Counted from the first letter of the stretch, positions 1 to 9,333 are shown. The stretch is DNA of 64,000 nt from Pseudomonas sp. MM213 (GCF_020423045.1 NZ_CP081943.1:5332001-5396000), one strand, 5' to 3'. A program made the numbers and translations. Notes: generated from the letters alone by a model not told the origin.

Positions 1-807
1 GCGCAGACCTTCGTGGAAGCGGCCGTTGATCAATGGCGTGCCGAAGTAGTTCATCGGGTTCTGGTCGCCGTAGTCGTGGGCGAGGGTGAATGCCAGATCG
101 TCCGTGGCCTGCCAGCGCAGGGCCGCGCTGACGAAGTCGCTGGAGGAATCGCCGCGATCGACCCAACCGTTGCTGCGCAGGCGATTGAGGTTCAAGCGAT
201 AACTCAGGGTATCGCTCAGCGAACCGCCGCTGTCGAACGCTTGTTGCTGACTGTCGTAAGAGCCGTAGCCGAGACGCACGTGGTTTTCGATCTCGCCTTC
301 GAAGGGCTTTTTCGGGATCACATTGACCACCGCCCCCGTCGCGCCTTCGCCATACAACACCGAAGCCGGGCCGCGCAGCACATCGACACGCTCCACCGAC
401 CAGGTGTCGACCGGGAAGGTCACGGTGCCCATGCCTGTGTACATCCGGTTGCCGTCATACAACTGCATCACCGAGTTCTGCCCGGTAAAGCCTCGTGCGG
501 ACAACGAGGTCCCGCCGTCGCCCGGCGTGCCGGTGCGGCTGATCCCGGTGCTGCGCGACGCCGCGTCCTGCACGCTGCGGTCACCGCGCGCGCGGATCTG
601 TTCGCCAGTCAGGCTTTCCACACTGGCGGGTGTTTCCAGAGCCGTGAGGTTCAGACGCGAACCGGCGGTGGTCGGCGTGTCGAGGTTGACGGTTTCGTCG
701 TCAACGGCCGGTGCGGTGATGGTGCCGGCGGGCAGCGTCAAGGATTGCGCGTGGGCGCTGTTGTTCAGGGCGAGCAGGCAGAGGCCGGACAAGAGGTACT
801 TGTTCAT
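1..807 (-). CDS. TonB-dependent siderophore-type receptor, N-terminal part (runs off window edge)
   Basis: The first 269 codons of an outer-membrane TonB-dependent receptor are present; the rest lies beyond base 1. The product starts MNKYLLSGLCLLALNNSAHA, a typical signal peptide. A plug domain follows with ARGF, a DGNRMY loop and the VDVLRGPASVLYGEGATGA segment typical of siderophore-type receptors, and then the first barrel strands. The ATG at 807 is preceded by GGAAGAAG. Upstream lie a perfect hairpin and a Zur-like palindrome. In P. aeruginosa a Zur-regulated TonB receptor (PA2911) lies near the cobalamin genes, so this could be its counterpart. That is inference from context; the substrate (metal complex or siderophore) is unknown. 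Confidence 0.88.
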   Translation of the reverse strand, partial: MNKYLLSGLCLLALNNSAHAQSLTLPAGTITAPAVDDETVNLDTPTTAGSRLNLTALETPASVESLTGEQIRARGDRSVQDAASRSTGISRTGTPGDGGTSLSARGFTGQNSVMQLYDGNRMYTGMGTVTFPVDTWSVERVDVLRGPASVLYGEGATGAVVNVIPKKPFEGEIENHVRLGYGSYDSQQQAFDSGGSLSDTLSYRLNLNRLRSNGWVDRGDSSSDFVSAALRWQATDDLAFTLAHDYGDQNPMNYFGTPLINGRFHEGLR

Positions 808-835
808 CGGGTGGGTGACACTTCTTCCAAAAGAA

Positions 836-859
836 AACCCGCAGCAATGGCTGCGGGTT
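836..859 (-). terminator. Perfect 10-bp hairpin, probable intrinsic terminator or attenuator
   Basis: AACCCGCAGC (836-845) pairs exactly with GCTGCGGGTT (850-859) around an AATG loop. Read on the minus strand the stem runs into TTTTCTTTT. It would end transcripts from the PepSY gene. It lies only about 28 bp before the ATG of the receptor gene, so it is also inside that gene's leader if the promoter is upstream. Confidence 0.55.
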
Positions 860-874
860 GGGCGGTGCATTTGC

Positions 875-887
875 GTTATACAGTAAC
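875..887. promoter_or_regulatory. Zur-like palindrome GTTATACAGTAAC
   Basis: GTTATACAGTAAC matches the proteobacterial Zur core GTTATAnTATAAC at 10 of its 12 defined positions. It lies about 70 bp upstream of the TonB receptor ATG. The flanks (TTTGC / ACTAA) do not extend the palindrome well. The motif match is seen directly; regulation by zinc is inferred. Confidence 0.35.
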
Positions 888-955
888 ACTAAAAATGACC
901 GTGCGATAAGCGCCCGAAGTCTACAGATCCCTCTAATACGCGCATCTCGCCTGTT

Positions 956-2335
956 TCATGATGAAGATGAGGCTGATTCAGTTTGTCGGGTGAATCGCGA
1001 CAACAGCACTCGGTCCAGCAACCAGACCACCACCAGCGACGCGCCCACCAACGGAAACGCCACTGCCAGCACCAGCATGATCGCTACCCCTGTTTTCCAT
1101 TTCGGCAGGTCGTGGCGCAGCGGTGGAACACCGAACTTGCCTTGTGGCCGACGCTTCCACCAGATCACCACGCCGCTGACGGCACTGAGCAGAATCATCA
1201 GGCAGATCAGCAGCACGATGATCTGGTTGAGCACACCGAACATCTTGCCTTCGTGCAACATCACGCCGGTTTCCGTGGCGCGGGCCACGGGGCCGTAATG
1301 TTCCCAGCGCACGTCGGCGAGGACGTTGCCGGTGTACTGATCGACGTGCAGGGTGGCATCGTTGCGCGGGTCATCGGCGAATACGGCGATGGTGAATACG
1401 CCGGTGGCCGTGGTCGGGAAAGTAATGCTGTAACCCGGCTCGACTTTGCGTTGCACGGCGATGTTCTGCAAGTCTTGCAGGCTGATGGTCGGGGCGGCGG
1501 GGCCGGGTTGCGCACTGTCGTGGGCCATGTGTTCGGCGTGGTCGCCGGACATCGGCATCGGCGTGTTTTCCATCGCCCATGGCACGGTCTGGCGCGTGGC
1601 GGTGTTGAGGCTGCGGGCCTCGACGTCGGACTTGGGCATGTCATTCCACATGGCATCCGGGAACACGTTCCAGACCCCGGCGTATTGCTTGCCCCAAAAC
1701 CCGGTCCAGGTCATGCCGCTGAGCAGCATCACCAGCAGAAACGCGGCGCCCCAGAACCCGGTGACGGCATGCAGGTCGCGCCACAGCACGCGACCGCGAC
1801 TGCTCAGGCGGGGCCATAAAATGCCGGCCGCCTGACCTCGTGGCCACCACAGAAAGACCCCGGAAACCACCAGCACGATGCCCCAGCCAGCGGCCAGTTC
1901 GATCAGCCGGTCACCGACCGTGCCGATCATCAACTCGCCATGAATCGCTCGCGCTATCGCTTGCAGATTCTTCTTGGCGTCTTGCTCGCCGAGGATGTCG
2001 CCGTGGTACGGGTCGACGAAAACGTTCAGCTCATTGCCGCCATTGAGTACGACAAATTGCGCGCTGCGTTCGGCGTTGACCGGTGGCAGGTATTGCTTGA
2101 TCGTCGCTTGTGGATACGCGTCTTTCACCCGCTTGAGCAAGTCGTCGGCCGGGACGCTGTGATGGCCGGCCGGGACGTTCATCAGGCTGTCGTACATCAA
2201 CGAGTCGAGTTGCGGCTTGAACAGGTAAATGACACCGGTCAGGGCCAGCATCACCATGAATGGCGCGACGAACAGACCGGCATAGAAATGCCAGCGCCAG
2301 GCCAGGTTATAGAAATTCGGTTTGGGCTGTTTCAT
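956..2335 (-). CDS. PepSY-associated transmembrane protein
   Basis: Inner-membrane protein of about 459 residues from the ATG at 2335, with PepSY_TM architecture. It has an N-terminal helix (FYNLAWRWHFYAGLFVAPFM), a periplasmic loop with PepSY-like segments, two central helices, a second large loop rich in Met/His (MENTPMPMSGDHAEHMAHD) and a C-terminal helical pair ending in a Ser-rich tail. Such proteins often accompany TonB receptors and are thought to help reduce or take up metals. An in-frame ATG at 2395 would add 20 residues, but it abuts a REP element with no ribosome site, whereas 2335 has GCGGAG about 8 nt upstream. It follows oprC on the same strand, so a role in copper handling is inferred. 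Confidence 0.85.
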   Translation of the reverse strand: MKQPKPNFYNLAWRWHFYAGLFVAPFMVMLALTGVIYLFKPQLDSLMYDSLMNVPAGHHSVPADDLLKRVKDAYPQATIKQYLPPVNAERSAQFVVLNGGNELNVFVDPYHGDILGEQDAKKNLQAIARAIHGELMIGTVGDRLIELAAGWGIVLVVSGVFLWWPRGQAAGILWPRLSSRGRVLWRDLHAVTGFWGAAFLLVMLLSGMTWTGFWGKQYAGVWNVFPDAMWNDMPKSDVEARSLNTATRQTVPWAMENTPMPMSGDHAEHMAHDSAQPGPAAPTISLQDLQNIAVQRKVEPGYSITFPTTATGVFTIAVFADDPRNDATLHVDQYTGNVLADVRWEHYGPVARATETGVMLHEGKMFGVLNQIIVLLICLMILLSAVSGVVIWWKRRPQGKFGVPPLRHDLPKWKTGVAIMLVLAVAFPLVGASLVVVWLLDRVLLSRFTRQTESASSSS

Positions 2336-2394
2336 CGGTTGTGCTCCGCTTGGCTTGGTACTTTTGTTGTTGTCTGGTGACTGCTGTGCAGTCA

Positions 2395-2460
2395 TTCGCG
2401 GGCGAGCCTCGCTCCTACTTGGACGGTGATAAACCTGTAGGAGCGAGGCTTGCCCGCGAA
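2395..2460. repeat. REP doublet, tail-to-tail
   Basis: Two inverted copies of the Pseudomonas REP core (GTAGGAGCGAGGCTTGC...CGCGAA), separated by about 17 nt, lie between oprC and the PepSY gene. The left copy has CGAGCC in place of CAAGCC. Confidence 0.85.
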
Positions 2461-2464
2461 GCTT

Positions 2465-4582
2465 TTAGAAGCTCATATCCACCTTGGTCCAGAGCGTTCG
2501 CCCCGGTTCTTTAATGGCCTGCGGGTCATTGGCCGGGTAGCCAAAACCGGCGTTGCCGGCCAGGTTCAAATGCTCGGCGTACGCCTTGCCGAACAGGTTG
2601 TCGACGCCGCTGCTGACCTTCCAGTTCTTGTTGATCCGATAGGCGCCATTGAGCGAGAACACGCCGAACCCGGAGGACTTGTCGAAGTCCTTGCCGACCA
2701 CGTTGCCCTTGTTCTGATCAATGCGGTTTTGCGCCGCGACCACCCGCCACAAGGCGCCGGCGCTCCAGTTGTCTTCGCTGTAGGTCAGGCCGAATCGCGC
2801 GTCCAGCGGCGGCATTTGCGGCAATGCCTTGCCGTCGCTGCTGTTCTTGCCCCAGGCGTAGGCCAGGGTTGCGTCGGCCTTCCAGTTCGACGTCAGCCTG
2901 TAGGCCGCCCCGAGTTCACCGCCCATGATCCGCGCGTCGATGTTCTCGGCTTGCGAGGTCGTGCCCATCATTCCCGTCTTGTAATTGAACAGGATGTAAT
3001 CGCGTACCTGTCCGACGTAACCCGAGGCCCAGGCTTCGAGGTCTTCGGTCTTGTATTGCAGGCCGAAGTCGAGCTGGGTGGTTTTTTCAGGCTTGATCGA
3101 GTCGAAGGCGTTTACCGAGCCGGCAGGTCCCGAGTTGGGCGAAAACAGCTCCCAGTAATCCGGGAAACGCTGGGTGTGACCGAGGCCTGCGTACAGCGTG
3201 GTCGGGCTGTCTGCCAGATCATGCTCGTAACGGACGAAGCCGCTTGGCAGGGTATCGGCGCGGGTGTCGTCGGCGGTTGGGTTGGCGCGGGTCATCATCC
3301 CCGAGCCAGTGGTCTGCCGAAAATCCTTGGCCGAAGCACGGTCCAGTCGCGCGCCGGTAATCAGTCGATCACGGTCGGCGGCGTACCAGGTCAGTTCGCC
3401 GAACACGCCGTAGTTATGGAAATCGGCGTCCTTGTTGCGCGGCAGATCCTTGTAGGTGTCGATGCCCATGGCGGCGCGCTTGCGGTGTTCGCTGGTCTGC
3501 GCGTCGATACCGCTGATCAATTGCACATCGGCCCAGCGCCACGTGGCTTTGATCCGTGCGCCGAGGGTTCGGCGATCGACACTGGAAGCCATCGGGCCGG
3601 CCATCATCCCGGTGCCGGACGGCGTGCGCAGGGTGTAGTTGTCCATCACGTGGTCGGCGTAGTTGTAGTAGATCTGTGCTTCGACCTTGTCGAGCACGTC
3701 GCCGATATTGGACTTCTCGAAACGCAGGCCGAGGCTTTCGCGCTTGAACTGCGCGCCGTCCATGCCGCGTCCGGCGTAGCGGGCTTCGCCATCGCCCTTG
3801 CCGGCGGTCAGCTCCAGCAGGGTGTCGGCGTCCGGGGTCCAGCCGAGTGCCACGTCGCCATTCCACTTGTCGTAACGCGAGGCCACGGTGTCGTTGTTGC
3901 CGTCCCGATAGTCGTCGGAATGCGCGGTGTTGCCGATCACTCGCACGTAACCCAATGACCCGCCGGCAGCGGCGTCCACTAGTTTGTCGAAACGGCCGTT
4001 GGAGCCGGCCAGTACGCTGGCATTCACTCGGGTGCCGAGTTCGCCGAAGCTTTCCGGGTCACGGTCGAACAAGATGGTGCCGGCGGATGCGCCCGGCCCC
4101 CAAAGCACCGTTTGCGGGCCTTTGATGACGGTGAGTTTGTCGTAGGTTTCCGGTGAGATGTAGGAGGTCGGTGCGTCCATCCGGCCGGGGCAGGCGCCGA
4201 GCATCTGGCCGCCGTTGGTGAGGATGTTCAGGCGCGAGCCGAACATGCCGCGCAGCACCGGGTCACCGTTGGTGCCGCCATTGCGCACCAGGGCGAAGCC
4301 GGGGATGGTCTTCAAGTAGTCACCACCGTCGCTGGCCGGTACCGGTTGGCGTGGGTCTTTGGGGTTGGTGACGATGGTCAGCGGTGAACTCGGTGCGATG
4401 GCGGTGATCACCGTCGGGCTCAGTTCTTCACTGTGGCCGGCATGATCATCGGCCAACACCATCGGTGTCAGCAGTACGCCGCAAAGAACGGCGGTGGCGT
4501 GCCTGAAACGAACGCGCGTTTCGTTCAGGGCAAAAGAAGCTTGGGCGGCGCTCAAGCGTGTGTCAGCAGAAAACCTGGACAT
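2465..4582 (-). CDS. oprC: TonB-dependent copper receptor OprC
   Basis: Outer-membrane receptor of about 705 residues. The N-terminus has a signal sequence ending near VLADDHAGH, then a plug domain and a 22-strand-type barrel ending in the aromatic VDMSF. The plug contains MLGACPGRMDAPTSYIS; Cys131 and Met135 form the CxxxM copper site described for P. aeruginosa OprC. The ATG at 4582 has GGAAA at good spacing; a second in-frame ATG at 4594 lies inside that ribosome site. The gene is in the middle of a same-strand copper set (DUF2946, PCu(A)C, DUF2946, OprC, PepSY) and is expected to bind or import Cu at the cell surface. Confidence 0.93.
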   Translation of the reverse strand: MSRFSADTRLSAAQASFALNETRVRFRHATAVLCGVLLTPMVLADDHAGHSEELSPTVITAIAPSSPLTIVTNPKDPRQPVPASDGGDYLKTIPGFALVRNGGTNGDPVLRGMFGSRLNILTNGGQMLGACPGRMDAPTSYISPETYDKLTVIKGPQTVLWGPGASAGTILFDRDPESFGELGTRVNASVLAGSNGRFDKLVDAAAGGSLGYVRVIGNTAHSDDYRDGNNDTVASRYDKWNGDVALGWTPDADTLLELTAGKGDGEARYAGRGMDGAQFKRESLGLRFEKSNIGDVLDKVEAQIYYNYADHVMDNYTLRTPSGTGMMAGPMASSVDRRTLGARIKATWRWADVQLISGIDAQTSEHRKRAAMGIDTYKDLPRNKDADFHNYGVFGELTWYAADRDRLITGARLDRASAKDFRQTTGSGMMTRANPTADDTRADTLPSGFVRYEHDLADSPTTLYAGLGHTQRFPDYWELFSPNSGPAGSVNAFDSIKPEKTTQLDFGLQYKTEDLEAWASGYVGQVRDYILFNYKTGMMGTTSQAENIDARIMGGELGAAYRLTSNWKADATLAYAWGKNSSDGKALPQMPPLDARFGLTYSEDNWSAGALWRVVAAQNRIDQNKGNVVGKDFDKSSGFGVFSLNGAYRINKNWKVSSGVDNLFGKAYAEHLNLAGNAGFGYPANDPQAIKEPGRTLWTKVDMSF

Positions 4583-4636
4583 GACAATTTCCATCGAACA
4601 GTCGTAAACGACACGGCCGGCAGCCTGCGCAATGCC

Positions 4637-4707
4637 TGTGGGGGCGGGCGTGCTCGCGATGTGGGTGGGTCAGCCCCACCGCTTTCACGAGCAAACCCGC
4701 TCCCACA
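4637..4707. repeat. REP-like inverted pair (TGTGGG type)
   Basis: Inverted copies of the TGTGGGAGCGGG...GCTCGCGA REP variant lie between the DUF2946 gene and oprC. They could form a large stem-loop inside the copper operon transcript. Confidence 0.75.
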
Positions 4708-4750
4708 GGTTGCTTTGCTGTCTTCTAACCGTGTGAGATTGGGGAGATGT

Positions 4751-5200
4751 TTACGTGACGATGGGTGGTGCGCGGGTGCGGGCGCCGGGGAAGAAGGTTT
4801 GCCGGGCGTGGCCCAGGCGGGTGGCGGGTGTACTGAAGGTGCTGGTTTTTGGGGCGTCGAATGCAACGAAAGACTGGCCGCCCGTCAGCGCCGGGCAGTT
4901 GAACAGCAGGCTGCAATAGCCGCACTTTTCCCAGATCGCATGATGGGAGGTTTTGGGTGGACAGTGCTCGGCGGCGGGTGTCGCGCCGTGCTCGCCGTGC
5001 GCCATCGCTGACATGTCCATGCTCATGTCCATCGACATGTTCATGGACATCGAAGAGGCGCGCTGATCCATCGGCATCGACTGAGAAATCAGCGGGCCGA
5101 TGAAGATCATCAACATGGCGAACAGGCTGATCCAGCTACCGCGTGTCAGGCTCAATGGCTGACGACGGGGCGCGGATGGCCTGGCGCTAAGCGGGCGCAT
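4751..5200 (-). CDS. DUF2946 family Met/His-rich copper-associated protein
   Basis: 149 residues. One N-terminal hydrophobic segment (ISLFAMLMIFIGPLIS) looks like a signal anchor. It is followed by a striking metal-ligand tract of repeated S-M-N/D-M units ending in AMAHGEHG, then a DUF2946 core with CPPKTSHHAIWEKCGYCSLL. The Met/His tract and CGYC motif suggest periplasmic copper binding. It lies 21 bp after the PCu(A)C gene and upstream of oprC on the same strand. The biochemical function of DUF2946 is not established. Confidence 0.8.
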   Translation of the reverse strand: MRPLSARPSAPRRQPLSLTRGSWISLFAMLMIFIGPLISQSMPMDQRASSMSMNMSMDMSMDMSAMAHGEHGATPAAEHCPPKTSHHAIWEKCGYCSLLFNCPALTGGQSFVAFDAPKTSTFSTPATRLGHARQTFFPGARTRAPPIVT

Positions 5201-5221
5201 GGGCGTATTCAGCTCTGGCAG

Positions 5222-5701
5222 TTACGGATTGTGTGCGTGCACTTGCACGCCGCCCGGTGCGGTTTTCTGCACCGAGACTTCGACCGTCACATCACCGGAC
5301 TTTTCGAAATGCATCGTCAGCGGGAACCGCTTGCCGTCGCTCAGCAGGCTGCGGTCTTTCAGTTCCAGCAGCATCACGTGGTACGCCATCGGTGCAAACG
5401 TGACGTCGCCGCCAGCCGGGATTTCGACGGTTGGCACCTGCTGCATTTTCATCAGATCGTTCTGCATCACGTGCTCGTGCAACTGGGCGATGCCCGCAAT
5501 CGGCGAGTCGACGCTGAGCAGTTTGTCGGCGGTTTTGCCGGGGTTTTGAATCACGAAGTAAGCCGCAACGGTCGGCGCGTTCGGTGGCAATTCCTGTGAC
5601 CACGGATGAGCGATTTGCAGTTCGCCAGCCTTGTATTCATGGGCATTGGCAAAGCAGGCAGGCAGCAGCAATGCAGCCAGAACGATGAGTTTGTTCAACA
5701 T
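5222..5701 (-). CDS. Periplasmic copper chaperone PCu(A)C
   Basis: 159 residues with a cleavable signal peptide ending at NAHA. The mature part carries the complete family copper site H-X10-M-X21-H-X-M, here His75, Met86, His108 and Met110. PCu(A)C proteins hold Cu(I) in the periplasm and in some bacteria deliver it to the CuA site of cytochrome oxidase. Here it sits between two DUF2946 genes and upstream of oprC, so it probably receives copper entering through the outer membrane. The ATG at 5701 is preceded by GGAGAACTGCC, a good ribosome site. Confidence 0.9.
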   Translation of the reverse strand: MLNKLIVLAALLLPACFANAHEYKAGELQIAHPWSQELPPNAPTVAAYFVIQNPGKTADKLLSVDSPIAGIAQLHEHVMQNDLMKMQQVPTVEIPAGGDVTFAPMAYHVMLLELKDRSLLSDGKRFPLTMHFEKSGDVTVEVSVQKTAPGGVQVHAHNP

Positions 5702-5749
5702 GGCAGTTCTCCAGAACGATTCAAAACGCAGGTCAATTGCGAGAAGGAA

Positions 5750-6148
5750 TCACACCAGAGGGGATGCGCGGGGGTTGAGATTCGGCCATTGCTGGCGCGG
5801 AGTGGGAGTGTCGAGTGCGGTGGCGGGCAGGCTTCGATTGGTTTCGAAGCGCGCGAAATACAACTGCGGCACATGCCCGGGCAACGCCACCAATGGCGCA
5901 GAACCGGAACAGCACCAGCAATGCTGCATGTTGGAATGAATGTCGTTCTGCGGAGCTTTCTGATCAAGCGTCCCCAGCGAAATCGCCACCATCTTCGTGC
6001 CGGTGGACGAGCAGAAACTGCCCCACAACACCTGTTCGGCCGGCGATTTCGCCGTCTGCGCCATCGCTCCTGTCATCGGCATGGCGAGCATGTTGAACAG
6101 CACTGCGAAGCAGGCTATCCAGGCAATTGCGAGCCGTTGTCGGGACAT
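5750..6148 (-). CDS. DUF2946 family protein, first gene of the copper set
   Basis: 132 residues with an N-terminal hydrophobic segment (IAWIACFAVLFNMLAMPMTG), then a core with CSSTGTKM and CWCCSGSAP motifs and a Pro-rich tail. Its cysteines and methionines fit a copper-handling role, but no activity is known for DUF2946. It is the promoter-proximal gene of the minus-strand copper cluster, 48 bp before the PCu(A)C gene. The upstream gap holds a perfect inverted repeat (6246-6277) that may be its operator. Confidence 0.75.
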   Translation of the reverse strand: MSRQRLAIAWIACFAVLFNMLAMPMTGAMAQTAKSPAEQVLWGSFCSSTGTKMVAISLGTLDQKAPQNDIHSNMQHCWCCSGSAPLVALPGHVPQLYFARFETNRSLPATALDTPTPRQQWPNLNPRASPLV

Positions 6149-6245
6149 GGGACAGATCCGGTTGGGTGGGAGATCAGGCGCGGCTATTTAGCCTGATCAG
6201 TGCCGATAAGTAAAAACGCGGCCTGCGGTTTGGTGTCGCAGCGTG

Positions 6246-6277
6246 TTTCAAATGAGTGTAGCGGCTCCCATTTGAAA
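6246..6277. promoter_or_regulatory. Perfect 9-bp inverted repeat upstream of the copper cluster
   Basis: TTTCAAATG (6246-6254) and CATTTGAAA (6269-6277) are exact inverted copies separated by 14 nt. The element sits about 100 bp upstream of the first DUF2946 gene and 36 bp beyond the cobK stop. It has no T tail, so an operator is at least as likely as a terminator. It does not resemble the CueR box seen upstream of copA. Confidence 0.4.
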
Positions 6278-6312
6278 TGCCGGGGGCTGGCCCGGGAATA
6301 ATTACTGATCGG

Positions 6313-7035
6313 TCAGAGTATTTCGGCGAGCGCCTCCAACACCTGCACTACCGACCCAAGCTCCCGCTCCACCCCCGGCAACACCGGCCGCTTCAACACC
6401 AGCACCGGCACCCCACGCTCCCGCGCCACTTCCAGTTTCGGCTCGGTGGCGGTGCTGCCGCTGTTTTTGCTGATCAGCACATCGATCTGCCGGCGTTCGA
6501 ACAACTCACGTTCATCCTCGATCAGAAACGGCCCGCGTGCGCCGATCACTTCGCAGCGCTCGTTGCCCGGATAAACGTCCAGGGCGCGCAGCGTCCAGAA
6601 TTGCTGCTCAGGGATTTCATGCAGGTGTTGCAAGGGTTCGCGGCCGAGGGTGAACAGTGGTCGGCGGAACGGTTTGAGTGCTTCGATCAACTCGGCCCAG
6701 TCACTGACTTCGCACCAGTCATCCCCGGCTTGTGGTTGCCAGGCCGGGCGGCGCAGTGCCCAGCAGGGGATGCCGGACACTTGAGCGGCGGTCGCGGCGT
6801 TCTGGCTGATTTGCGCAGCGTAGGGATGAGTCGCGTCCAGCAGCAGATCGATCCCTTCGTCGCGGATGAACTGCGCCAGGCCGTCCGCGCCGCCATAACC
6901 GCCAACGCGAACCCGACAGGTCAGATCGGTCGGTACACGGCCGACGCCGGCCAGGCTGTAGATGTGTTCCGGCCCCAACGTGCGGGCGATGGCCAGCGCT
7001 TCCGTCACACCGCCGAGCAGCAATAGGCGTTTCAT
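6313..7035 (-). CDS. cobK: Precorrin-6A reductase CobK
   Basis: 240 residues. CobK reduces precorrin-6A to dihydro-precorrin-6 with NADPH in aerobic cobalamin synthesis. The N-terminal [11 protein letters not shown] dinucleotide-binding segment, [11 protein letters not shown] and [18 protein letters not shown] are family signatures. The start at 7035 has GGAGC 9 nt upstream and overlaps the cbiD stop in an ATGA, indicating translational coupling. It is the last gene of the cobL-cbiD-cobK operon. Confidence 0.93.
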   Translation of the reverse strand: MKRLLLLGGVTEALAIARTLGPEHIYSLAGVGRVPTDLTCRVRVGGYGGADGLAQFIRDEGIDLLLDATHPYAAQISQNAATAAQVSGIPCWALRRPAWQPQAGDDWCEVSDWAELIEALKPFRRPLFTLGREPLQHLHEIPEQQFWTLRALDVYPGNERCEVIGARGPFLIEDERELFERRQIDVLISKNSGSTATEPKLEVARERGVPVLVLKRPVLPGVERELGSVVQVLEALAEIL

Positions 7036-8129
7036 TGAAAAGCTCCTGCGTGGCCGACAATCCCGCCTTGTCGATCGATGGCAAACACTTCGACCTGAAC
7101 CTGTGCCGGCACCACACTGCGGGCAAAATCCAGTGCGTGCTGGCATACCGCGTCGCCGAGTGCGATGCCGGCGGCGCTGGCCATGGCCAACGCCTGTTGA
7201 CTGGTGTTGGCTTCACGCATTGCCTGCTGCAACGCTTCATCCGCGCCGACCGCCGCAGCCCATTCGGCCAGTTGCGGCAGGTCGATGCTCGAATGCCGAC
7301 TGTGCAGATCCATGTGCCCGGCCGCCAGTTTGCTGATCTTGCCGAAACCACCACAAATGCTGAGTTTGGCCACCGGCACTTTGCGAAGGTGTTTGAGCAC
7401 CGCACCGACGAAGTCGCCCATTTCGATCAGGGCGATTTCCGGCAGGTCGTAGACTCGGCGCATGGTGTCTTCGCTGGCGTTGCCGGTGCACGCGGCGATG
7501 TGCAGGTAACCGTTGGTTTTCGCCACGTCGATGCCCTGATGGATCGAGGCAATGTACGCCGCACAGGAAAACGGCCGGACGATGCCGCTGGTGCCGAGAA
7601 TCGACAGGCCGCCGAGAATGCCCAGCCGTGGGTTCATGGTTTTCAACGCCAGCGCCTCGCCGCCCTCGACATTCACCGTGACCTCAAAGCCGCCGGGGTA
7701 ATCGAGTTCTTGCGCGAGTGAGGTCAAATGATCGCTGATCATCTTGCGCGGCACCGGGTTGATCGCCGGCTCGCCGACGCCCAGCACCAGGCCCGGACGG
7801 GTGACGGTGCCGACACCACGGCCGGCACAGAAACGAATGCCCGGTTCTGCGCTCAGGCGCACTCGGGAATAGAGCAGCGCGCCGTGGGTCACGTCCGGAT
7901 CGTCCCCCGCATCCTTGATCGTTCCTGCTTCGGCGCCGTCATCCAGCAACCGGCAGAATTCCAGGCGCATCTGCACGCGCTTGCCTTTGGGCAGGACGAT
8001 GTCCACGGCGTCTGCACTCGTTCCGCCGAGCAGCAATCGAGCGGCCGCCAGGCTGGTGGCGGTGGCGCAGCTGCCGGTGGTCAGGCCGCTGCGCAACGGT
8101 GCGGGTTGTTCGGCGGTTTCGTCACGCAT
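7032..8129 (-). CDS. cbiD: Cobalt-precorrin-5B C1-methyltransferase CbiD
   Basis: 365 residues, full family length. It begins with [19 protein letters not shown] and contains [14 protein letters not shown] and [18 protein letters not shown], all CbiD hallmarks. CbiD performs C1 methylation of the corrin ring with SAM and is the anaerobic-pathway counterpart of CobF. Here it accompanies CobG and CobK of the aerobic route, a mixed arrangement known in pseudomonads. The start overlaps the end of cobL by 8 nt and the stop overlaps cobK. Confidence 0.94.
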   Translation of the reverse strand: MRDETAEQPAPLRSGLTTGSCATATSLAAARLLLGGTSADAVDIVLPKGKRVQMRLEFCRLLDDGAEAGTIKDAGDDPDVTHGALLYSRVRLSAEPGIRFCAGRGVGTVTRPGLVLGVGEPAINPVPRKMISDHLTSLAQELDYPGGFEVTVNVEGGEALALKTMNPRLGILGGLSILGTSGIVRPFSCAAYIASIHQGIDVAKTNGYLHIAACTGNASEDTMRRVYDLPEIALIEMGDFVGAVLKHLRKVPVAKLSICGGFGKISKLAAGHMDLHSRHSSIDLPQLAEWAAAVGADEALQQAMREANTSQQALAMASAAGIALGDAVCQHALDFARSVVPAQVQVEVFAIDRQGGIVGHAGAFQ

Positions 8130-9333
8130 CGAAAGGTTTGACCACGTCCAGCAAAGTAATCGGCAAGGCCTGGCGCCAGGTATCGAAGTCGCCCAGCGGT
8201 TGCGCCTGGGCGATATGGATACGCGTCAGCTCGCCGCCGTGTTGCTCGCGCCAGGCCATCAGGGTCATTTCACTTTGTAGCGTGACCGCGTTGGCGATCA
8301 GTCGGCCACCGGGTTTGAGCCCCGCCCAGCAAGTGTCCAGCACGCCTTCGCGGGTGACGCCGCCACCGATGAAGATCGCGTCCGGGCGTTCCAGACCTGT
8401 GAGGGCTTGCGGCGCACTGCCACGAACCAATTGCAGGTCGGGCACGCCGAGCGCGTCGCGGTTGTGCTCGATCAACAGTTGCCGACCTTCATCGGCCTCG
8501 ATCGCCAGCGCCCGGCAACCCGGATGGGCGCGCATCCACTCGATGCCGATCGAGCCGCTGCCGGCGCCGACGTCCCACAACAGTTCACCGGGAACCGGGG
8601 CCAGGCGCGCGAGGGTGATTGCACGCACATCACGCTTGGTCAGTTGACCGTCGTGCCTGAACGCCGAATCCGGCAGGCCGGCCAGTCGCGAAAGGCGCGG
8701 CGTGTCGGGGTCGGCGATGCACTCGATGGCGATCAGGTTGAGGTCGGCGATTGCCGGGTCGGCCCAGTCGTTGGCGACACCGTCGATGCGTCGCTCGGCC
8801 TCGCCACCCAAATGTTCCAGCACGCTCAGGCGGCTCGGCCCGAAACCACGTTCACGCAACAACGCCGTTATTGCGGCGGGGCTTTGCCCGTCGTTGCTGA
8901 GCACCAACAAGCGAACACCGCTGAACAACTGCGCGTTAAGTGCCGCGACCGGGCGAGCGACCACCGACAGCGTGACGACATCCTGCAACGGCCAGCCCAT
9001 TCGCGCGGCCGCCAGAGAGCAGGAAGAGGGCGCCGGCAGGATCAGCATTTCCGCGCTGGGCAATTGCCGGGCGAGGCTGGCGCCGACACCGAAGAACATC
9101 GGATCGCCGCTGGCCAGCACGCACACCGGCTCACCCCGCAAGGCCAACAACGCATCGAGGGAGAACGGCGTCGGCCAGAGTTTGCGTTCGCCACGGATGC
9201 AGGGCGGCAGCAGGTCCAGTTGCCGCTGACTGCCGAAGATCTTCGAGGCAGCCAGCAACGCATGCCGGGCATTCCTGCCCAAACCCTTGAAGCCGTCTTC
9301 ACCAATGCCTGTCACGGTCAGCCAGCGAGCCAT
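8122..9333 (-). CDS. cobL: Precorrin-6Y C5,15-methyltransferase (decarboxylating) CobL
   Basis: 403 residues, a CbiE-CbiT fusion as usual for CobL. The N-terminal half (to about residue 200) is a tetrapyrrole methylase with [12 protein letters not shown]. The C-terminal half is a class I methyltransferase with [18 protein letters not shown] and IFIGGG. It methylates C5 and C15 and decarboxylates the C12 acetate of dihydro-precorrin-6. It is the first gene of the left-hand cobalamin operon, divergent from cobG with one orphan gene between them. Confidence 0.94.
   Translation of the reverse strand: MARWLTVTGIGEDGFKGLGRNARHALLAASKIFGSQRQLDLLPPCIRGERKLWPTPFSLDALLALRGEPVCVLASGDPMFFGVGASLARQLPSAEMLILPAPSSCSLAAARMGWPLQDVVTLSVVARPVAALNAQLFSGVRLLVLSNDGQSPAAITALLRERGFGPSRLSVLEHLGGEAERRIDGVANDWADPAIADLNLIAIECIADPDTPRLSRLAGLPDSAFRHDGQLTKRDVRAITLARLAPVPGELLWDVGAGSGSIGIEWMRAHPGCRALAIEADEGRQLLIEHNRDALGVPDLQLVRGSAPQALTGLERPDAIFIGGGVTREGVLDTCWAGLKPGGRLIANAVTLQSEMTLMAWREQHGGELTRIHIAQAQPLGDFDTWRQALPITLLDVVKPFDA

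Noticed and set aside
875..955. Fur box before the first TonB receptor
   Set aside because: No GATAAT-type 19-bp match; the nearby palindrome fits Zur better.
2336..2395. ATG at 2395 as the start of the PepSY gene
   Set aside because: It abuts a REP element with no ribosome site; 2335 has GCGGAG at the right distance and begins the conserved region.
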